From contig JAGODN010000016.1 in NCBI GenBank assembly GCA_017998195.1, positions 1-15,121 of the forward strand: 15,121 nt of DNA, read 5' to 3'. Shown piece after piece: positions 1 to 7,297 of the stretch (position 1 is its first letter; each line of letters opens with the position of its first letter). This DNA comes from Desulfobulbus sp. (GTDB lineage: Bacteria; Desulfobacterota; Desulfobulbia; Desulfobulbales; Desulfobulbaceae). Below the pieces are notes generated by a model. It was not told the origin of the DNA, searched no databases, and saw only the letters and a program-made list of their open reading frames with translations. The position numbers and the translations under genes were made by a program.

Positions 1-1145
1 TTGGCGAGTTTGGCGTTGTCCGGCCACTTCTCGAGGGCCTGCTCGTACACCCGGACCGCGGTCTCGAAATCTTCGCGCTTCTCGGCCTCGCGGGCGACGC
101 CCATCTGTTGCTTGGCCTCCATCACCCCGACCGGCAGACTTTCCTGCTGCTGAATGACCAGGGTTTCCTTTTCGGCAAGTTGCTCGTCCGCTTCGAAACT
201 GAGGTTGTTCTTGGCCTGCTCCGGCCAGTTGAACCCCTTGCCCTTCGGATAGATGACCAGGGTGTTGAACCGCTCTTCCTTTTCCAGATCCTTGAGATTG
301 AGGATGATGTCCAGGGCGAAATCCCAGGGCACGTCGTCGAGCACCAGGGTGAGCGAGCCCTTGACCGCCTCGTCGACCACGATGTTGACCCCGCTGATCT
401 GGCGCAGGAAGTTGAACACATTGTGGAGATCCATCTTCTGGAACTCCACGGTGATGCGCTCCTTGTTGTAGCCTGAGAAATTGAAGGCGTCCTGGGAGGA
501 CCGGGCTGCGCCCTTGGCCGCAGCCTGGGTGTCCAGGGGATTGACCACGGGCAATTGACTGTCGATGTTCTTCTTCTGGCTGATCAGGCTGCCCACCTGG
601 TCCTTGGCCGCCGGTTCCTTGCCCCCCTGATCGTTCGGCGCAGCGGCGGCCTCCTCTTTGGGCGGTGACGCCGGCTCGTCGCGATTGGAGAGGGCAAGCA
701 CCACATCGTTGCCATCCTGGGCCGAGGTGTAGGGCGCCGCCTGGCCGAGGGTGAACTCGAGCCTGGTGATGGGCGGCTTGGCATCGGCCACCTCGCTGGT
801 CGCCAAGGTCACCTGCTTGTTTTCCGGAAGGCGGGAGGCGAAGGCCTGCGCCAGTTTCGCCTCGGCCACGTCAACAATGATCCGGGGCGGATTGGGAAGT
901 TCATAGACCGTGGAAATGAGCGGCTTGGAGCCCTTGACGCGAATCTCCAGGCCGGAGCCCGCCTCGACCGCCTCGACGGCAACGATCTCGGCCGGTGCGG
1001 CCTCCCTGGCTGCAGTCGGGGGAGGGGCCGTGGCAGCCTCTTCGGCCCTGAGCGGGCCGGAGGTGAAGACGCCGGTGCAGAACAGGATGACCATGCAGGA
1101 AAAAAGGAGGGGCGTGCGTTGTGCGCCCGGAAAAAATCGAACCAT
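1..1145 (-). CDS. pilQ: PilQ, type IV pilus secretin (N-terminal part; gene runs off the left edge)
   Basis: About 381 N-terminal residues are visible and the frame is open to the window edge. PilQ forms the outer-membrane ring through which the type IV pilus emerges. The protein opens with a signal peptide (hydrophobic core about residues 12-29, then PLRAEEA). An AMIN-type peptidoglycan-binding domain follows at about 62-153 (LEIRVKG, ELPNPPRIIVDV). After a charged Ala/Pro/Lys-rich linker (about 157-200) comes a secretin short N-terminal domain at about 230-300 (ITVEFQKMDLHNVFNFLRQI, GVNIVVDEAVKG, VPWDFALDIILN). Unusually, this is followed by a charged linker and a TPR-like helix pair at about 343-381 (AREAEKREDFETAV, YEQALEKWPDNAKLAN). 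The ATG lies 2 bases after the pilP stop, with GGGAG about 10 bases upstream inside pilP. The pore-forming secretin domain lies outside the window. Confidence 0.93.
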   Translation of the reverse strand, partial: MVRFFPGAQRTPLLFSCMVILFCTGVFTSGPLRAEEAATAPPPTAAREAAPAEIVAVEAVEAGSGLEIRVKGSKPLISTVYELPNPPRIIVDVAEAKLAQAFASRLPENKQVTLATSEVADAKPPITRLEFTLGQAAPYTSAQDGNDVVLALSNRDEPASPPKEEAAAAPNDQGGKEPAAKDQVGSLISQKKNIDSQLPVVNPLDTQAAAKGAARSSQDAFNFSGYNKERITVEFQKMDLHNVFNFLRQISGVNIVVDEAVKGSLTLVLDDVPWDFALDIILNLKDLEKEERFNTLVIYPKGKGFNWPEQAKNNLSFEADEQLAEKETLVIQQQESLPVGVMEAKQQMGVAREAEKREDFETAVRVYEQALEKWPDNAKLA

Positions 1146-1147
1146 AT

Positions 1148-1747
1148 TCACTTGTCTCCCTCTTTGTTCATTCTCATGATGACCGTGCTGGTGATCTCTT
1201 TTCCTGCACGTGTGCGGGCGGTTTCCATGATTACCACCTGCTGCTGGTCGATCTGCGCCACCACCCCCCGTTTGCCGATGGGGGTTCCCAGTTTGAGCAG
1301 ATACCCTTTTTTGGTCTGGTCCTCGACCATGGCCACCGGCCCGCTTTCCGAGGTGAGGACGCCGACCAGAGTCAACTGTCCGGGCTCGAAGAGCTGCATT
1401 CCGGTCAGTTCGGTCTCCTCGTCGACGATTTCATCCGGGTTCTTGCCGGCCGGAGCCGTGGCCGTGGCCGTGATGAAGGGTCGGAACGGGTCGGGCCTCC
1501 CTTCCGTCTGGTAGGCAAAGGGTTCGTCCGCGACCTGCTGGTTGGATTCGACCCCTTCCGGTCCCTGCCCTTCCCGACCCGGCACGTCCTGACACAGGCC
1601 GTCCCCTCCGCTGAAAAGGACGACGAGGAGCAGGCAGATCACCCCTGCAGGCAAAAGTGCGGTGAAGATGTTCGGCAGTTTGCGCATGGCGAAACGTTCC
1701 TGTGCGAAGTCGGGACAAAGCGGCCGCCACTGTCTCATGGCGTTCAC
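1148..1747 (-). CDS. pilP: PilP, type IV pilus assembly protein
   Basis: PilP is the periplasmic link between the PilN-PilO inner-membrane complex and the PilQ secretin. The family marks are RPDPFRPFI (about residues 83-91), GMQLFEPGQLTLVGVL (about 114-129) and a C-terminal beta-rich HQ-like domain (KKGYLLKLGTPIGKRG). The longest frame (199 residues) starts with an ATG overlapping the pilO stop as ATGA. The Met at residue 21 (base 1687) has AGGAA 9 bases upstream and places a hydrophobic segment (LPNIFTALLPAGVICLLLVV) right at the N-terminus, so it may be the true start. PilP proteins are commonly lipoproteins, but the only nearby Cys (in DGLCQD) is not in a canonical lipobox. The gene lies between pilO and pilQ and is surely co-transcribed with them. 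Confidence 0.93.
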   Translation of the reverse strand: MNAMRQWRPLCPDFAQERFAMRKLPNIFTALLPAGVICLLLVVLFSGGDGLCQDVPGREGQGPEGVESNQQVADEPFAYQTEGRPDPFRPFITATATAPAGKNPDEIVDEETELTGMQLFEPGQLTLVGVLTSESGPVAMVEDQTKKGYLLKLGTPIGKRGVVAQIDQQQVVIMETARTRAGKEITSTVIMRMNKEGDK

Positions 1748-2391
1748 TGGTTGGCGGCCTTCGGCTTGGATTTGTCGTCTTTGGGTTCAACCTTGGTGTT
1801 GGTGAAGCGGTAGGTGATGAGCCGGCAGGAGGAATTGAGCAGCACTTCCGTGCCTTCCTCTTTCGGCTTGTCCATGGTGATATTGTTGACGGTCACGATC
1901 CGTTCCAGTTTCGAGACATTGTCGAGAAACGCCCCCAGGTTGTGGTAGGGGCCGACGATGGTGATGTCGATGGGGATCTCCGCGTAGAAATCCTTCGGCG
2001 TTTCCTGTCCGGGTACGAAGGTGAGAAAATCGAGGCCCGCGCCCTTGCCGAGATCGGAGATGTTGCGCAGCAGATCGGGAATTTCCTGGCTTTTCGGCAG
2101 CAGGACCGCCATGGCCTCGAATTGCTGCTGAACGGCCTCGAATTCCTGTTTGTGCCGGGGCAGGTCGCGGGCGGCCTGCTTGACCTTGTTCAGTTCCGCG
2201 GTGGCGGTTGCCACCTGTTTTTCCAGGGCGGCGATCTTTTCGGACTGGGGTTTGAAGAAGAAAAAATAGAACAGCAGGGCCGGAACCAGCAAGGCGGCGG
2301 CAAAAACGGCCCATTTGACCTTCGCGTCGAGCGTGCGGTATTTCTCGTCGATGAACACATCGAATTTCGATTTGCCGGTAGCAGAAGCCAT
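1744..2391 (-). CDS. pilO: PilO, type IV pilus inner-membrane alignment protein
   Basis: A 215-residue bitopic inner-membrane protein that pairs with PilN and binds PilP. A short cytoplasmic N-terminus (about 1-26) is followed by one membrane segment (about 27-47, WAVFAAALLVPALLFYFFFF). A coiled-coil stretch (about 49-90, rich in Glu, Lys, Ala and Gln) comes next, then a periplasmic ferredoxin-like domain including the family-typical ITIVGPYHNLGAFLDNVSKL. Length and architecture match PilO. The start follows the pilN stop by 14 bases, with AGGA about 8 bases upstream overlapping the end of pilN. The end overlaps the pilP start by 4 bases if the longest pilP frame is used. Confidence 0.95.
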   Translation of the reverse strand: MASATGKSKFDVFIDEKYRTLDAKVKWAVFAAALLVPALLFYFFFFKPQSEKIAALEKQVATATAELNKVKQAARDLPRHKQEFEAVQQQFEAMAVLLPKSQEIPDLLRNISDLGKGAGLDFLTFVPGQETPKDFYAEIPIDITIVGPYHNLGAFLDNVSKLERIVTVNNITMDKPKEEGTEVLLNSSCRLITYRFTNTKVEPKDDKSKPKAANQ

Positions 2392-2405
2392 GCGCTAGCG
2401 TCCTG

Positions 2406-2987
2406 TCATTGTTTGGTGGGTTCTTCCTGCTTTTTCTCTTCGCCGGGGGCGGTGGCCGTGGCGGACAGGGAGAAGGATTTCAGGTTCCGCTCGGCGAACT
2501 GTTTCATCGAGGAGTTCGCCAGGCTGACGTTCTGGATGTATCGGGACCCTTCCAGGTCGTCCATGTATTTGGCCACGGTCTGGTTGTCGAGCGCCATCCC
2601 TGATACCTTCAAACTGCTGCCGCTCTGGGTGAGCCCGGTCAGCCACATGCGCTTGGGCGGGGTGAGGGTGGCGACCTCGTCGAGCAGGTGCACCGTCAAC
2701 GAGGCGGAATTCTTGAGCTGCCGGATGACTGCGATGCGCGTTTCGAGCACCTTTTTGTCTTCCTCCAGCTTTTTGATCTCGTTCAGGATTTTTGTGTACT
2801 GCTGCTTCTCCTGCTGGAGTTTCTGGTGCGCCTGTTCCAGACCTTTCCGCTCGCCGATCTGATAGAAGGCGACCAGTCCCAGGCAGCCAAGGAAGCAGAG
2901 GAAGACCAGGGCCGACAGCAGGATCTGCCGTTTCAGCTTGAGGCGCTGGGTGATTTCCCGGACAGGCAGCAGGTTGATATGTATCAT
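2406..2987 (-). CDS. pilN: PilN, type IV pilus inner-membrane alignment protein
   Basis: A 193-residue bitopic membrane protein. The N-terminal INLLP motif (residues 4-8) is the conserved cytoplasmic peptide that docks into a groove of PilM. A basic stretch (KLKRQ) precedes one membrane segment (about 21-43). A periplasmic coiled coil (about 46-95) and a small alpha/beta domain follow (LTPPKRMWLTGL, LKVSGMALDNQTVAKYM). The C-terminus is a low-complexity Glu/Lys/Gln tail. The ATG lies 6 bases after the pilM stop and lacks a clear Shine-Dalgarno, suggesting translational coupling to pilM. With PilM, PilO and PilP it forms the alignment subcomplex that connects the motor to the secretin. Confidence 0.95.
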   Translation of the reverse strand: MIHINLLPVREITQRLKLKRQILLSALVFLCFLGCLGLVAFYQIGERKGLEQAHQKLQQEKQQYTKILNEIKKLEEDKKVLETRIAVIRQLKNSASLTVHLLDEVATLTPPKRMWLTGLTQSGSSLKVSGMALDNQTVAKYMDDLEGSRYIQNVSLANSSMKQFAERNLKSFSLSATATAPGEEKKQEEPTKQ

Positions 2988-2993
2988 GGCGTC

Positions 2994-4043
2994 TTAAAAT
3001 GCGGCCGGGCGGATGGCCAGGCCGGCGGCTATGGCCATTTCCGGCGCTATGGAGTCGAGATATCGACGGTCGAACGTCTTGTCATCACACTGCATGCTGG
3101 CAAACGGGTTGAAATGAACGACCTCCAGGCCGGTTTCCCGGGCAATGTAGTCGAGCAGGCCGTTGACTTTGGAACCGCCTCCGCTGAGGATGAGGGAGTG
3201 CAGACCCTTATCCGGATTGTTGGCATGGTACAGGTCGATGGCCTTCTTGATCTCCAGAACCCACTGGGTGCAGGTCTTGGTGAACACCGCCTCCACTTTC
3301 TGGCGATTGGCCTCCTCGACCGGCAGGATGCCCAGTTTGACCTTTTCCGCCTCGTCATAGTCGATGTTCAGGGCGTTGGCCAACTGCTCGGTCAGCTGCT
3401 CGCTGCCGACCACCACATCCCGGGCGAGTACGGAAACGCCTTCGGAGATGATGTTGATATTCATCTTCGAGGCCCCGATGTCGATGAGCGCCACGTTGTC
3501 CACCTGGCGGGTGGTGGTCTCCCAGATGTTTTCCAGGGCGAAACCGTCGACGTCGACGAGGACCGTCTTGAGCTTGAGCTGGCCCAGCATGTCGAGATAG
3601 TCGTTCACCACCTCTTTTTTTGCCGCCACCAGCATCACGTCGTTCCGGTCCGCCCCCTCTTTCCGGCTGGGGAGCTTCTGAAAATCGAGGTAGACCTCGT
3701 CGATGTCGAAGGGGATGTACTGCTCCGCCTCGGCCCTGAGGTACTCGCCCAGGGCAGCGTCATCCATGATTTCCAGGCTGATTTTCTTGACGATCACCGA
3801 GTAGCCGGAGATGGAAATGCCGATTTTGTGGTTCTTGATCCTGAGGTTTTTCAGGAGGGCGGCAAGGGCTTTGCCGACCGCTTCAGGATCCTGGAGAACA
3901 CCATCCTCCACCGCGCCGGCGGGGATCGCGGCCGTACCCACGGCCAGCACCTTGTACCCCTTGCCGGTCTTCTGCAGTTGACAGATCTTCACGGCGTGGG
4001 AGCCGATATCGACGCCTGTGATCAGGCTCTCTTTCTTGGCCAT
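2994..4043 (-). CDS. pilM: PilM, actin-like type IV pilus assembly ATPase-fold protein
   Basis: A 349-residue cytoplasmic FtsA/actin-fold protein that binds ATP and the PilN N-terminal peptide. The nucleotide-binding motifs are visible: phosphate-1 TGVDIGSHAVK (about residues 9-19), phosphate-2 LIDIGASKMN (about 185-194) and the adenosine motif LSGGGSKVNGL (about 285-295). EAEQYIPFDIDEVYLDFQKL (about 104-123) is a strong PilM family mark. The start has a weak purine-rich site (AGAGA) about 9 bases upstream. It is the first gene of the minus-strand pilMNOPQ operon and is transcribed away from lepB. A promoter with an overlapping palindrome lies in the shared intergenic region. Confidence 0.96.
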   Translation of the reverse strand: MAKKESLITGVDIGSHAVKICQLQKTGKGYKVLAVGTAAIPAGAVEDGVLQDPEAVGKALAALLKNLRIKNHKIGISISGYSVIVKKISLEIMDDAALGEYLRAEAEQYIPFDIDEVYLDFQKLPSRKEGADRNDVMLVAAKKEVVNDYLDMLGQLKLKTVLVDVDGFALENIWETTTRQVDNVALIDIGASKMNINIISEGVSVLARDVVVGSEQLTEQLANALNIDYDEAEKVKLGILPVEEANRQKVEAVFTKTCTQWVLEIKKAIDLYHANNPDKGLHSLILSGGGSKVNGLLDYIARETGLEVVHFNPFASMQCDDKTFDRRYLDSIAPEMAIAAGLAIRPAAF

Positions 4044-4113
4044 GTCGTCATTTCTCTTTGCATGCGCTGCAGGCTGGAGAGGGCATTGAAAATAAGCAGG
4101 TTTTTCGCCGCGT

Positions 4114-4149
4114 TGCCCTATTTAGGGCATACTTTGCAGTCTTTGTCAA
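4114..4149 (-). promoter_or_regulatory. Candidate pilM promoter with overlapping operator-like palindrome
   Basis: On the minus strand a perfect -35 hexamer TTGACA (4149-4144) is followed, 17-18 bases on, by a weak -10 (CCTAAA or CTAAAT, about 4126-4120). That -10 lies inside the perfect 16-base palindrome TGCCCTATTTAGGGCA (4114-4129; 7-base arms, 2-base spacer). A repressor bound there would block the promoter. The -35 and palindrome are seen directly; the function is inferred. Confidence 0.45.
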
Positions 4150-4282
4150 GCAGGGAGTACAATTTTTTTAATTCGTGTATGCAAAAATTTGGTGCACCCT
4201 GTTGCAATTACTCTTTCGAAAGATCGCTCGCCCTTTCAATAATTCGAAATAATTCCATTTTCTGCGGCTCCACAAAAGGGCC

Positions 4283-4311
4283 TTGAATTTTGCCTACCCT
4301 TGGGGTAGGTT
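4283..4311 (+). promoter_or_regulatory. Perfect palindrome upstream of lepB, possible promoter/operator
   Basis: CCTACCCTTGGGGTAGG (4293-4309) is a perfect inverted repeat with 7-base arms and a 3-base spacer, 41 bases before the lepB start. A loose promoter match frames it: TTGAAT at 4283-4288 and TAGGTT at 4306-4311, spaced by 17. It could be a transcription-factor site or a leader hairpin of the lepB mRNA. The palindrome is certain; its role is not. Confidence 0.35.
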
Positions 4312-4350
4312 GCCGAAAAATTTCATCATCCTTCGAATTCAGGGAATATT

Positions 4351-5001
4351 TTGGCAGACAAAAAACTTGCACCGAAGAAATCGGTCCTCCGCGAGAACCT
4401 CGAGGCGGTCTGCATTGCTGTCGTCCTTGCCCTGATCATCCGCACCTTCATCGTCCAGGCCTTCAAGATACCCTCCGGGTCCATGCTGCCGACCCTGCAG
4501 ATCGGCGACCATATCCTGGTCAGCAAGTTCATCTACGGGGTGAAGATGCCGTTCACCGGCGCGACGCTCATCCCCGTTGCCCGACCCAAGACCGACGACA
4601 TCATCGTGTTCCAGTTTCCCAAGGATCCGAAACTGGACTATATCAAGAGGGTTATCGGCGTTCCCGGCGATATAGTTGAGATCCGGGACAAGAAAATCAG
4701 CATCAACGGCAAACTCTTTGCGGACCGGCACGGTGTCTACAAGGATCCCCTGATTCATCCGGCCGCGGTCGACCCGCGCGACAACTACGGGCCGGTGACC
4801 GTCCCCGCGGACAAACTCTTCGTCATGGGGGACAACCGCGACAACTCCTTCGACGGCCGCTTCTGGGGGTTTGTCGACTACCGGGCGGTCCGCGGCAAGG
4901 CGTGGATCATCTACTGGTCCTGGGATGTGCAACAGCCGCTGTTCTCGCTGGAACGGTTCCGCTCCATCCGCTGGAACCGTCTGGGAGATGTGGTCCACTG
5001 A
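4351..5001 (+). CDS. lepB: Signal peptidase I
   Basis: A 216-residue membrane protease that removes signal peptides from exported proteins. One N-terminal membrane segment (about 18-35) is followed directly by PSGSM with catalytic Ser44. The general base is Lys99 in DYIKRVIGVPGD. The family signature GDNRDNSFDGR (160-170) follows, then FWGFV. The length suits the short one-anchor bacterial form. The start is TTG at 4351, supported by AGGGAA ending 4 bases upstream; no suitable in-frame ATG exists before Ser44. It leads a plus-strand run lepB-pyrB-pyrC; pyrB begins 14 bases after its stop. The pairing with pyrimidine genes has no obvious functional link and probably reflects shared transcription only. 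Confidence 0.95.
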   Translation: MADKKLAPKKSVLRENLEAVCIAVVLALIIRTFIVQAFKIPSGSMLPTLQIGDHILVSKFIYGVKMPFTGATLIPVARPKTDDIIVFQFPKDPKLDYIKRVIGVPGDIVEIRDKKISINGKLFADRHGVYKDPLIHPAAVDPRDNYGPVTVPADKLFVMGDNRDNSFDGRFWGFVDYRAVRGKAWIIYWSWDVQQPLFSLERFRSIRWNRLGDVVH

Positions 5002-5015
5002 CTTCCGGAGGCGTC

Positions 5016-5948
5016 ATGGCTACCGGCTATTCCTTTCTCCACCGCCACATTCTCGGCATCGAGCAGTTTTCCCGGGAAGACATCAGCCACATCCTCGCCA
5101 CCGCCGACTCCTTCAAGGAGATTTCCGCCCGGCCGATCAAGAAGGTGCCCACCCTCCGCGGCCACACCATCATCAACCTGTTTTTCGAACCGTCCACGCG
5201 AACGCGCCTCTCCTTCGAGATCGCCGCCAAGCGGATGAGCGCCGACACCTTCAATATCGCCGCCTCGACCAGCAGCACCACCAAGGGCGAGACCCTCATC
5301 GACACGGCGCGGAACATCTCGGCCATGCATCCGGATATCATCATCATCCGCCATTCCTACTCCGGGGCCCCGCACCTCTTGAGCCGGTACGTCAAGGCGG
5401 CGGTGATCAACGCCGGTGACGGCGCCCACGAACACCCCTCCCAGGGCCTGCTCGACCTGATGACCGTGCTCGAGCACAAGGGGCGGCTGGATGGCCTGAA
5501 AATCGCCATCATCGGCGATATCGCCCACAGCCGGGTGGCCCACTCCGACATCATCGGTTTCACCCGGATGGGCTCCGAGGTGCACATCTACGGGCCGTCG
5601 ACCCTGGTGCCCAAGGGGATCGACCAACTGGGCGCCATTGTCAGCCCTTCCCTGGAGGAGGCGGTGCGCGACGCGGACGTGGTCATGACCCTGCGGATCC
5701 AGCGGGAGCGGCAGAACGACCCGCTGCTGCCGTCACTGCGCGAATACGCCCAGCGTTTCGGCATCTCCCGCGAGATTCTCGCCCTGGCCCGGCCGGACGC
5801 GGTGGTCATGCATCCCGGGCCGGTGAACCGCGGGGTGGAACTGAATCCCGAGGTCGCCGACGGGCCGCAGTCCGTCATCCTCGACCAGGTGACCAACGGC
5901 GTGGCCGTGCGCATGGCCCTGCTTTACCTGGTGATGGGCAATTCCTGA
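5016..5948 (+). CDS. pyrB: Aspartate carbamoyltransferase catalytic subunit
   Basis: This enzyme joins carbamoyl phosphate and L-aspartate to give N-carbamoyl-aspartate, the committed step of pyrimidine synthesis. It has 310 residues, normal for the catalytic chain. Carbamoyl-phosphate binding is shown by FEPSTRTRLSFE (57-68), the 80s loop with Lys90 (STSSTTKGE) and HEHPSQGLLDL (about 138-148). Aspartate binding is shown by LRIQRER (226-232) and HPGPVNRGVE (266-275). The start is ATG at 5016 with GGAGG 4 bases upstream; the frame stays open further upstream into lepB, but that extension would overlap lepB and lacks homology. No pyrI regulatory-chain gene is present next to it. Confidence 0.97.
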   Translation: MATGYSFLHRHILGIEQFSREDISHILATADSFKEISARPIKKVPTLRGHTIINLFFEPSTRTRLSFEIAAKRMSADTFNIAASTSSTTKGETLIDTARNISAMHPDIIIIRHSYSGAPHLLSRYVKAAVINAGDGAHEHPSQGLLDLMTVLEHKGRLDGLKIAIIGDIAHSRVAHSDIIGFTRMGSEVHIYGPSTLVPKGIDQLGAIVSPSLEEAVRDADVVMTLRIQRERQNDPLLPSLREYAQRFGISREILALARPDAVVMHPGPVNRGVELNPEVADGPQSVILDQVTNGVAVRMALLYLVMGNS

Positions 5949-5950
5949 CA

Positions 5951-5983
5951 GGGGCGGGCGCTGGGTGTCCCCCCCCTTTTTTT
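5951..5983 (+). terminator. Terminator- or attenuator-like hairpin between pyrB and pyrC
   Basis: In the 53-base gap after pyrB, GGGGCGGG (5951-5958) can pair with the run of eight C (5969-5976) with one C-C mismatch, and seven T follow at once (5977-5983). This resembles an imperfect rho-independent terminator placed inside an otherwise co-directional gene pair. It could reduce readthrough into pyrC or act as an attenuator. No PyrR-type binding loop was recognised. Confidence 0.4.
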
Positions 5984-6001
5984 CCTGAAGGCGAACGAGC
6001 G

Positions 6002-7276
6002 ATGCAGACGAACTGGCGCATAACAAACGGCCGCATCATCGATCCGGCCAACGGGGTCGATCAGACCGGCGACCTGCTGATCATCGGCGGGCGCATCGCT
6101 TCTGCCGGAGAGGAGGCGCCGCCGGACACGGCCGAGATCGACGCCGCAGGCTGCTGGGTGGTGCCCGGGTTGACCGACATGCATGTCCATCTGCGCGAGC
6201 CCGGCCAGGAATACAAGGAAGACATTCTTTCCGGCGCGCAGGCCGCGGCATCGGGAGGGTTCACCTCCATCGCCTGCATGCCCAACACCGAACCGGTGAA
6301 CGACTGCGCCGCGGTGACCGCGATGATCCGTGCGCGGGCCGCGCAAGCCGCGGTGCGGGTGTATCCGGTGGGCGCGGTGAGCAAGGGCAGCGAGGGGCAC
6401 CAACTGGCCGAGTTCGGGGAGTTGCGGGCGGCCGGTGCGGTCGCCGTGACCGATGACGGCCGGCCGGTGGAGCACAGCCAACTGATGCGCCGGGCGCTGG
6501 AATATGCCGGCGACTTCGATCTGGTGGTGATCAGCCACAGCGAGGACCGCGCCCTGGCCAGCGGAGTCATGAACGAAGGCGTGGTGTCCACCCAACTCGG
6601 GCTGAAAGGCATCCCAACCGCGGCCGAGTCGATCATGGTCTACCGCGAGATCGCCCTGGCCGAGTTCACCGGCCAGCGGGTGCACATCGCCCACGTGAGC
6701 GCCGCCGCCTCCATCGACCTGATCCGGGCCGCCAAGGCGCGCGGCGTTCGCGTCACCGCCGAGACCGCGCCGCACTATTTCACCCTGACGGACGAGGCGG
6801 TCATCGGCTACGACACCAACGCCAAGATGAATCCGCCCCTGCGCTCGTCGGCCGACCGCGAGGCGGTGCGCGCAGCCCTTGCTGACGGTACCCTGGATGC
6901 CATCGCCACGGACCATGCCCCCCATTCGATTCTCGAGAAGGAGACCGAGTTCGATACCGCGGCCAACGGCATCATCGGCCTGGAAACGGCCGTGCCCCTG
7001 GCCCTGGCCCTGGTGCGCGACGGGGTTTTGGACCCGGGCCGGGTGGTGGCGCTGATGGCGGTGAACCCGGCCGCCATTCTCGGCCTGGAGGGAGGCAACC
7101 TCGCTCCGGGCGCGGTGGCGGACGTGACCATCATCGACCCGGAGCGCGAGTTCGTCTACACCGCCGACCAGGTCGTCTCCAAGAGCCGCAACACCCCGTT
7201 TCTCGGCTGGCGGCTCAAGGGTCGGGCCGTGCTGACCATGGTCGGCGGCGAGGTCCGGTACCGTCTGCCCGGTTGA
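6002..7276 (+). CDS. pyrC: Dihydroorotase (class I, long form)
   Basis: A 424-residue amidohydrolase that cyclises carbamoyl-aspartate to dihydroorotate, the step after PyrB. Metal ligands are visible: His61 and His63 in DMHVHLREPG, Asp151 in VTDDGRPVEHS, His179 in ISHSED, His231 in IAHVSAA, and catalytic Asp304 in ATDHAPHSILEKE. The Asp at the position where class II enzymes carry a carboxylated Lys places it in class I (about 420-450 residues). The last part (NLAPGAVADVTIIDPE) returns to the small beta domain typical of the superfamily. The ATG follows GAAGG by about 10 bases. It converges on queC with only 21 bases between the two stop codons and no hairpin there. Confidence 0.96.
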   Translation: MQTNWRITNGRIIDPANGVDQTGDLLIIGGRIASAGEEAPPDTAEIDAAGCWVVPGLTDMHVHLREPGQEYKEDILSGAQAAASGGFTSIACMPNTEPVNDCAAVTAMIRARAAQAAVRVYPVGAVSKGSEGHQLAEFGELRAAGAVAVTDDGRPVEHSQLMRRALEYAGDFDLVVISHSEDRALASGVMNEGVVSTQLGLKGIPTAAESIMVYREIALAEFTGQRVHIAHVSAAASIDLIRAAKARGVRVTAETAPHYFTLTDEAVIGYDTNAKMNPPLRSSADREAVRAALADGTLDAIATDHAPHSILEKETEFDTAANGIIGLETAVPLALALVRDGVLDPGRVVALMAVNPAAILGLEGGNLAPGAVADVTIIDPEREFVYTADQVVSKSRNTPFLGWRLKGRAVLTMVGGEVRYRLPG

Positions 7277-7297
7277 GAAATTCCCCCTCCCCCCGCG

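Larger units (their letters stand above)
4044..4350. other. AT-rich divergent intergenic region between pilM and lepB
   Basis: This 307-base stretch has no plausible gene. It is clearly richer in A and T than the flanking genes and must carry the promoters for both the pil operon and lepB. It contains two perfect palindromes (4114-4129 and 4293-4309), a T7 run near 4164-4169, and TTCGAA three times (near 4215, 4243 and 4332). Confidence 0.85.

Noticed and set aside
2688..4286. Long open frame antisense to pilM and pilN
   Set aside because: It mirrors two well-supported conserved genes on the other strand; its translation is His/Val/Asp/Leu-biased with no family motif, as expected for a high-GC antisense frame.
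7277..7297. Possible bidirectional terminator between pyrC and queC
   Set aside because: The 21-base gap is pyrimidine-rich but contains no inverted repeat.
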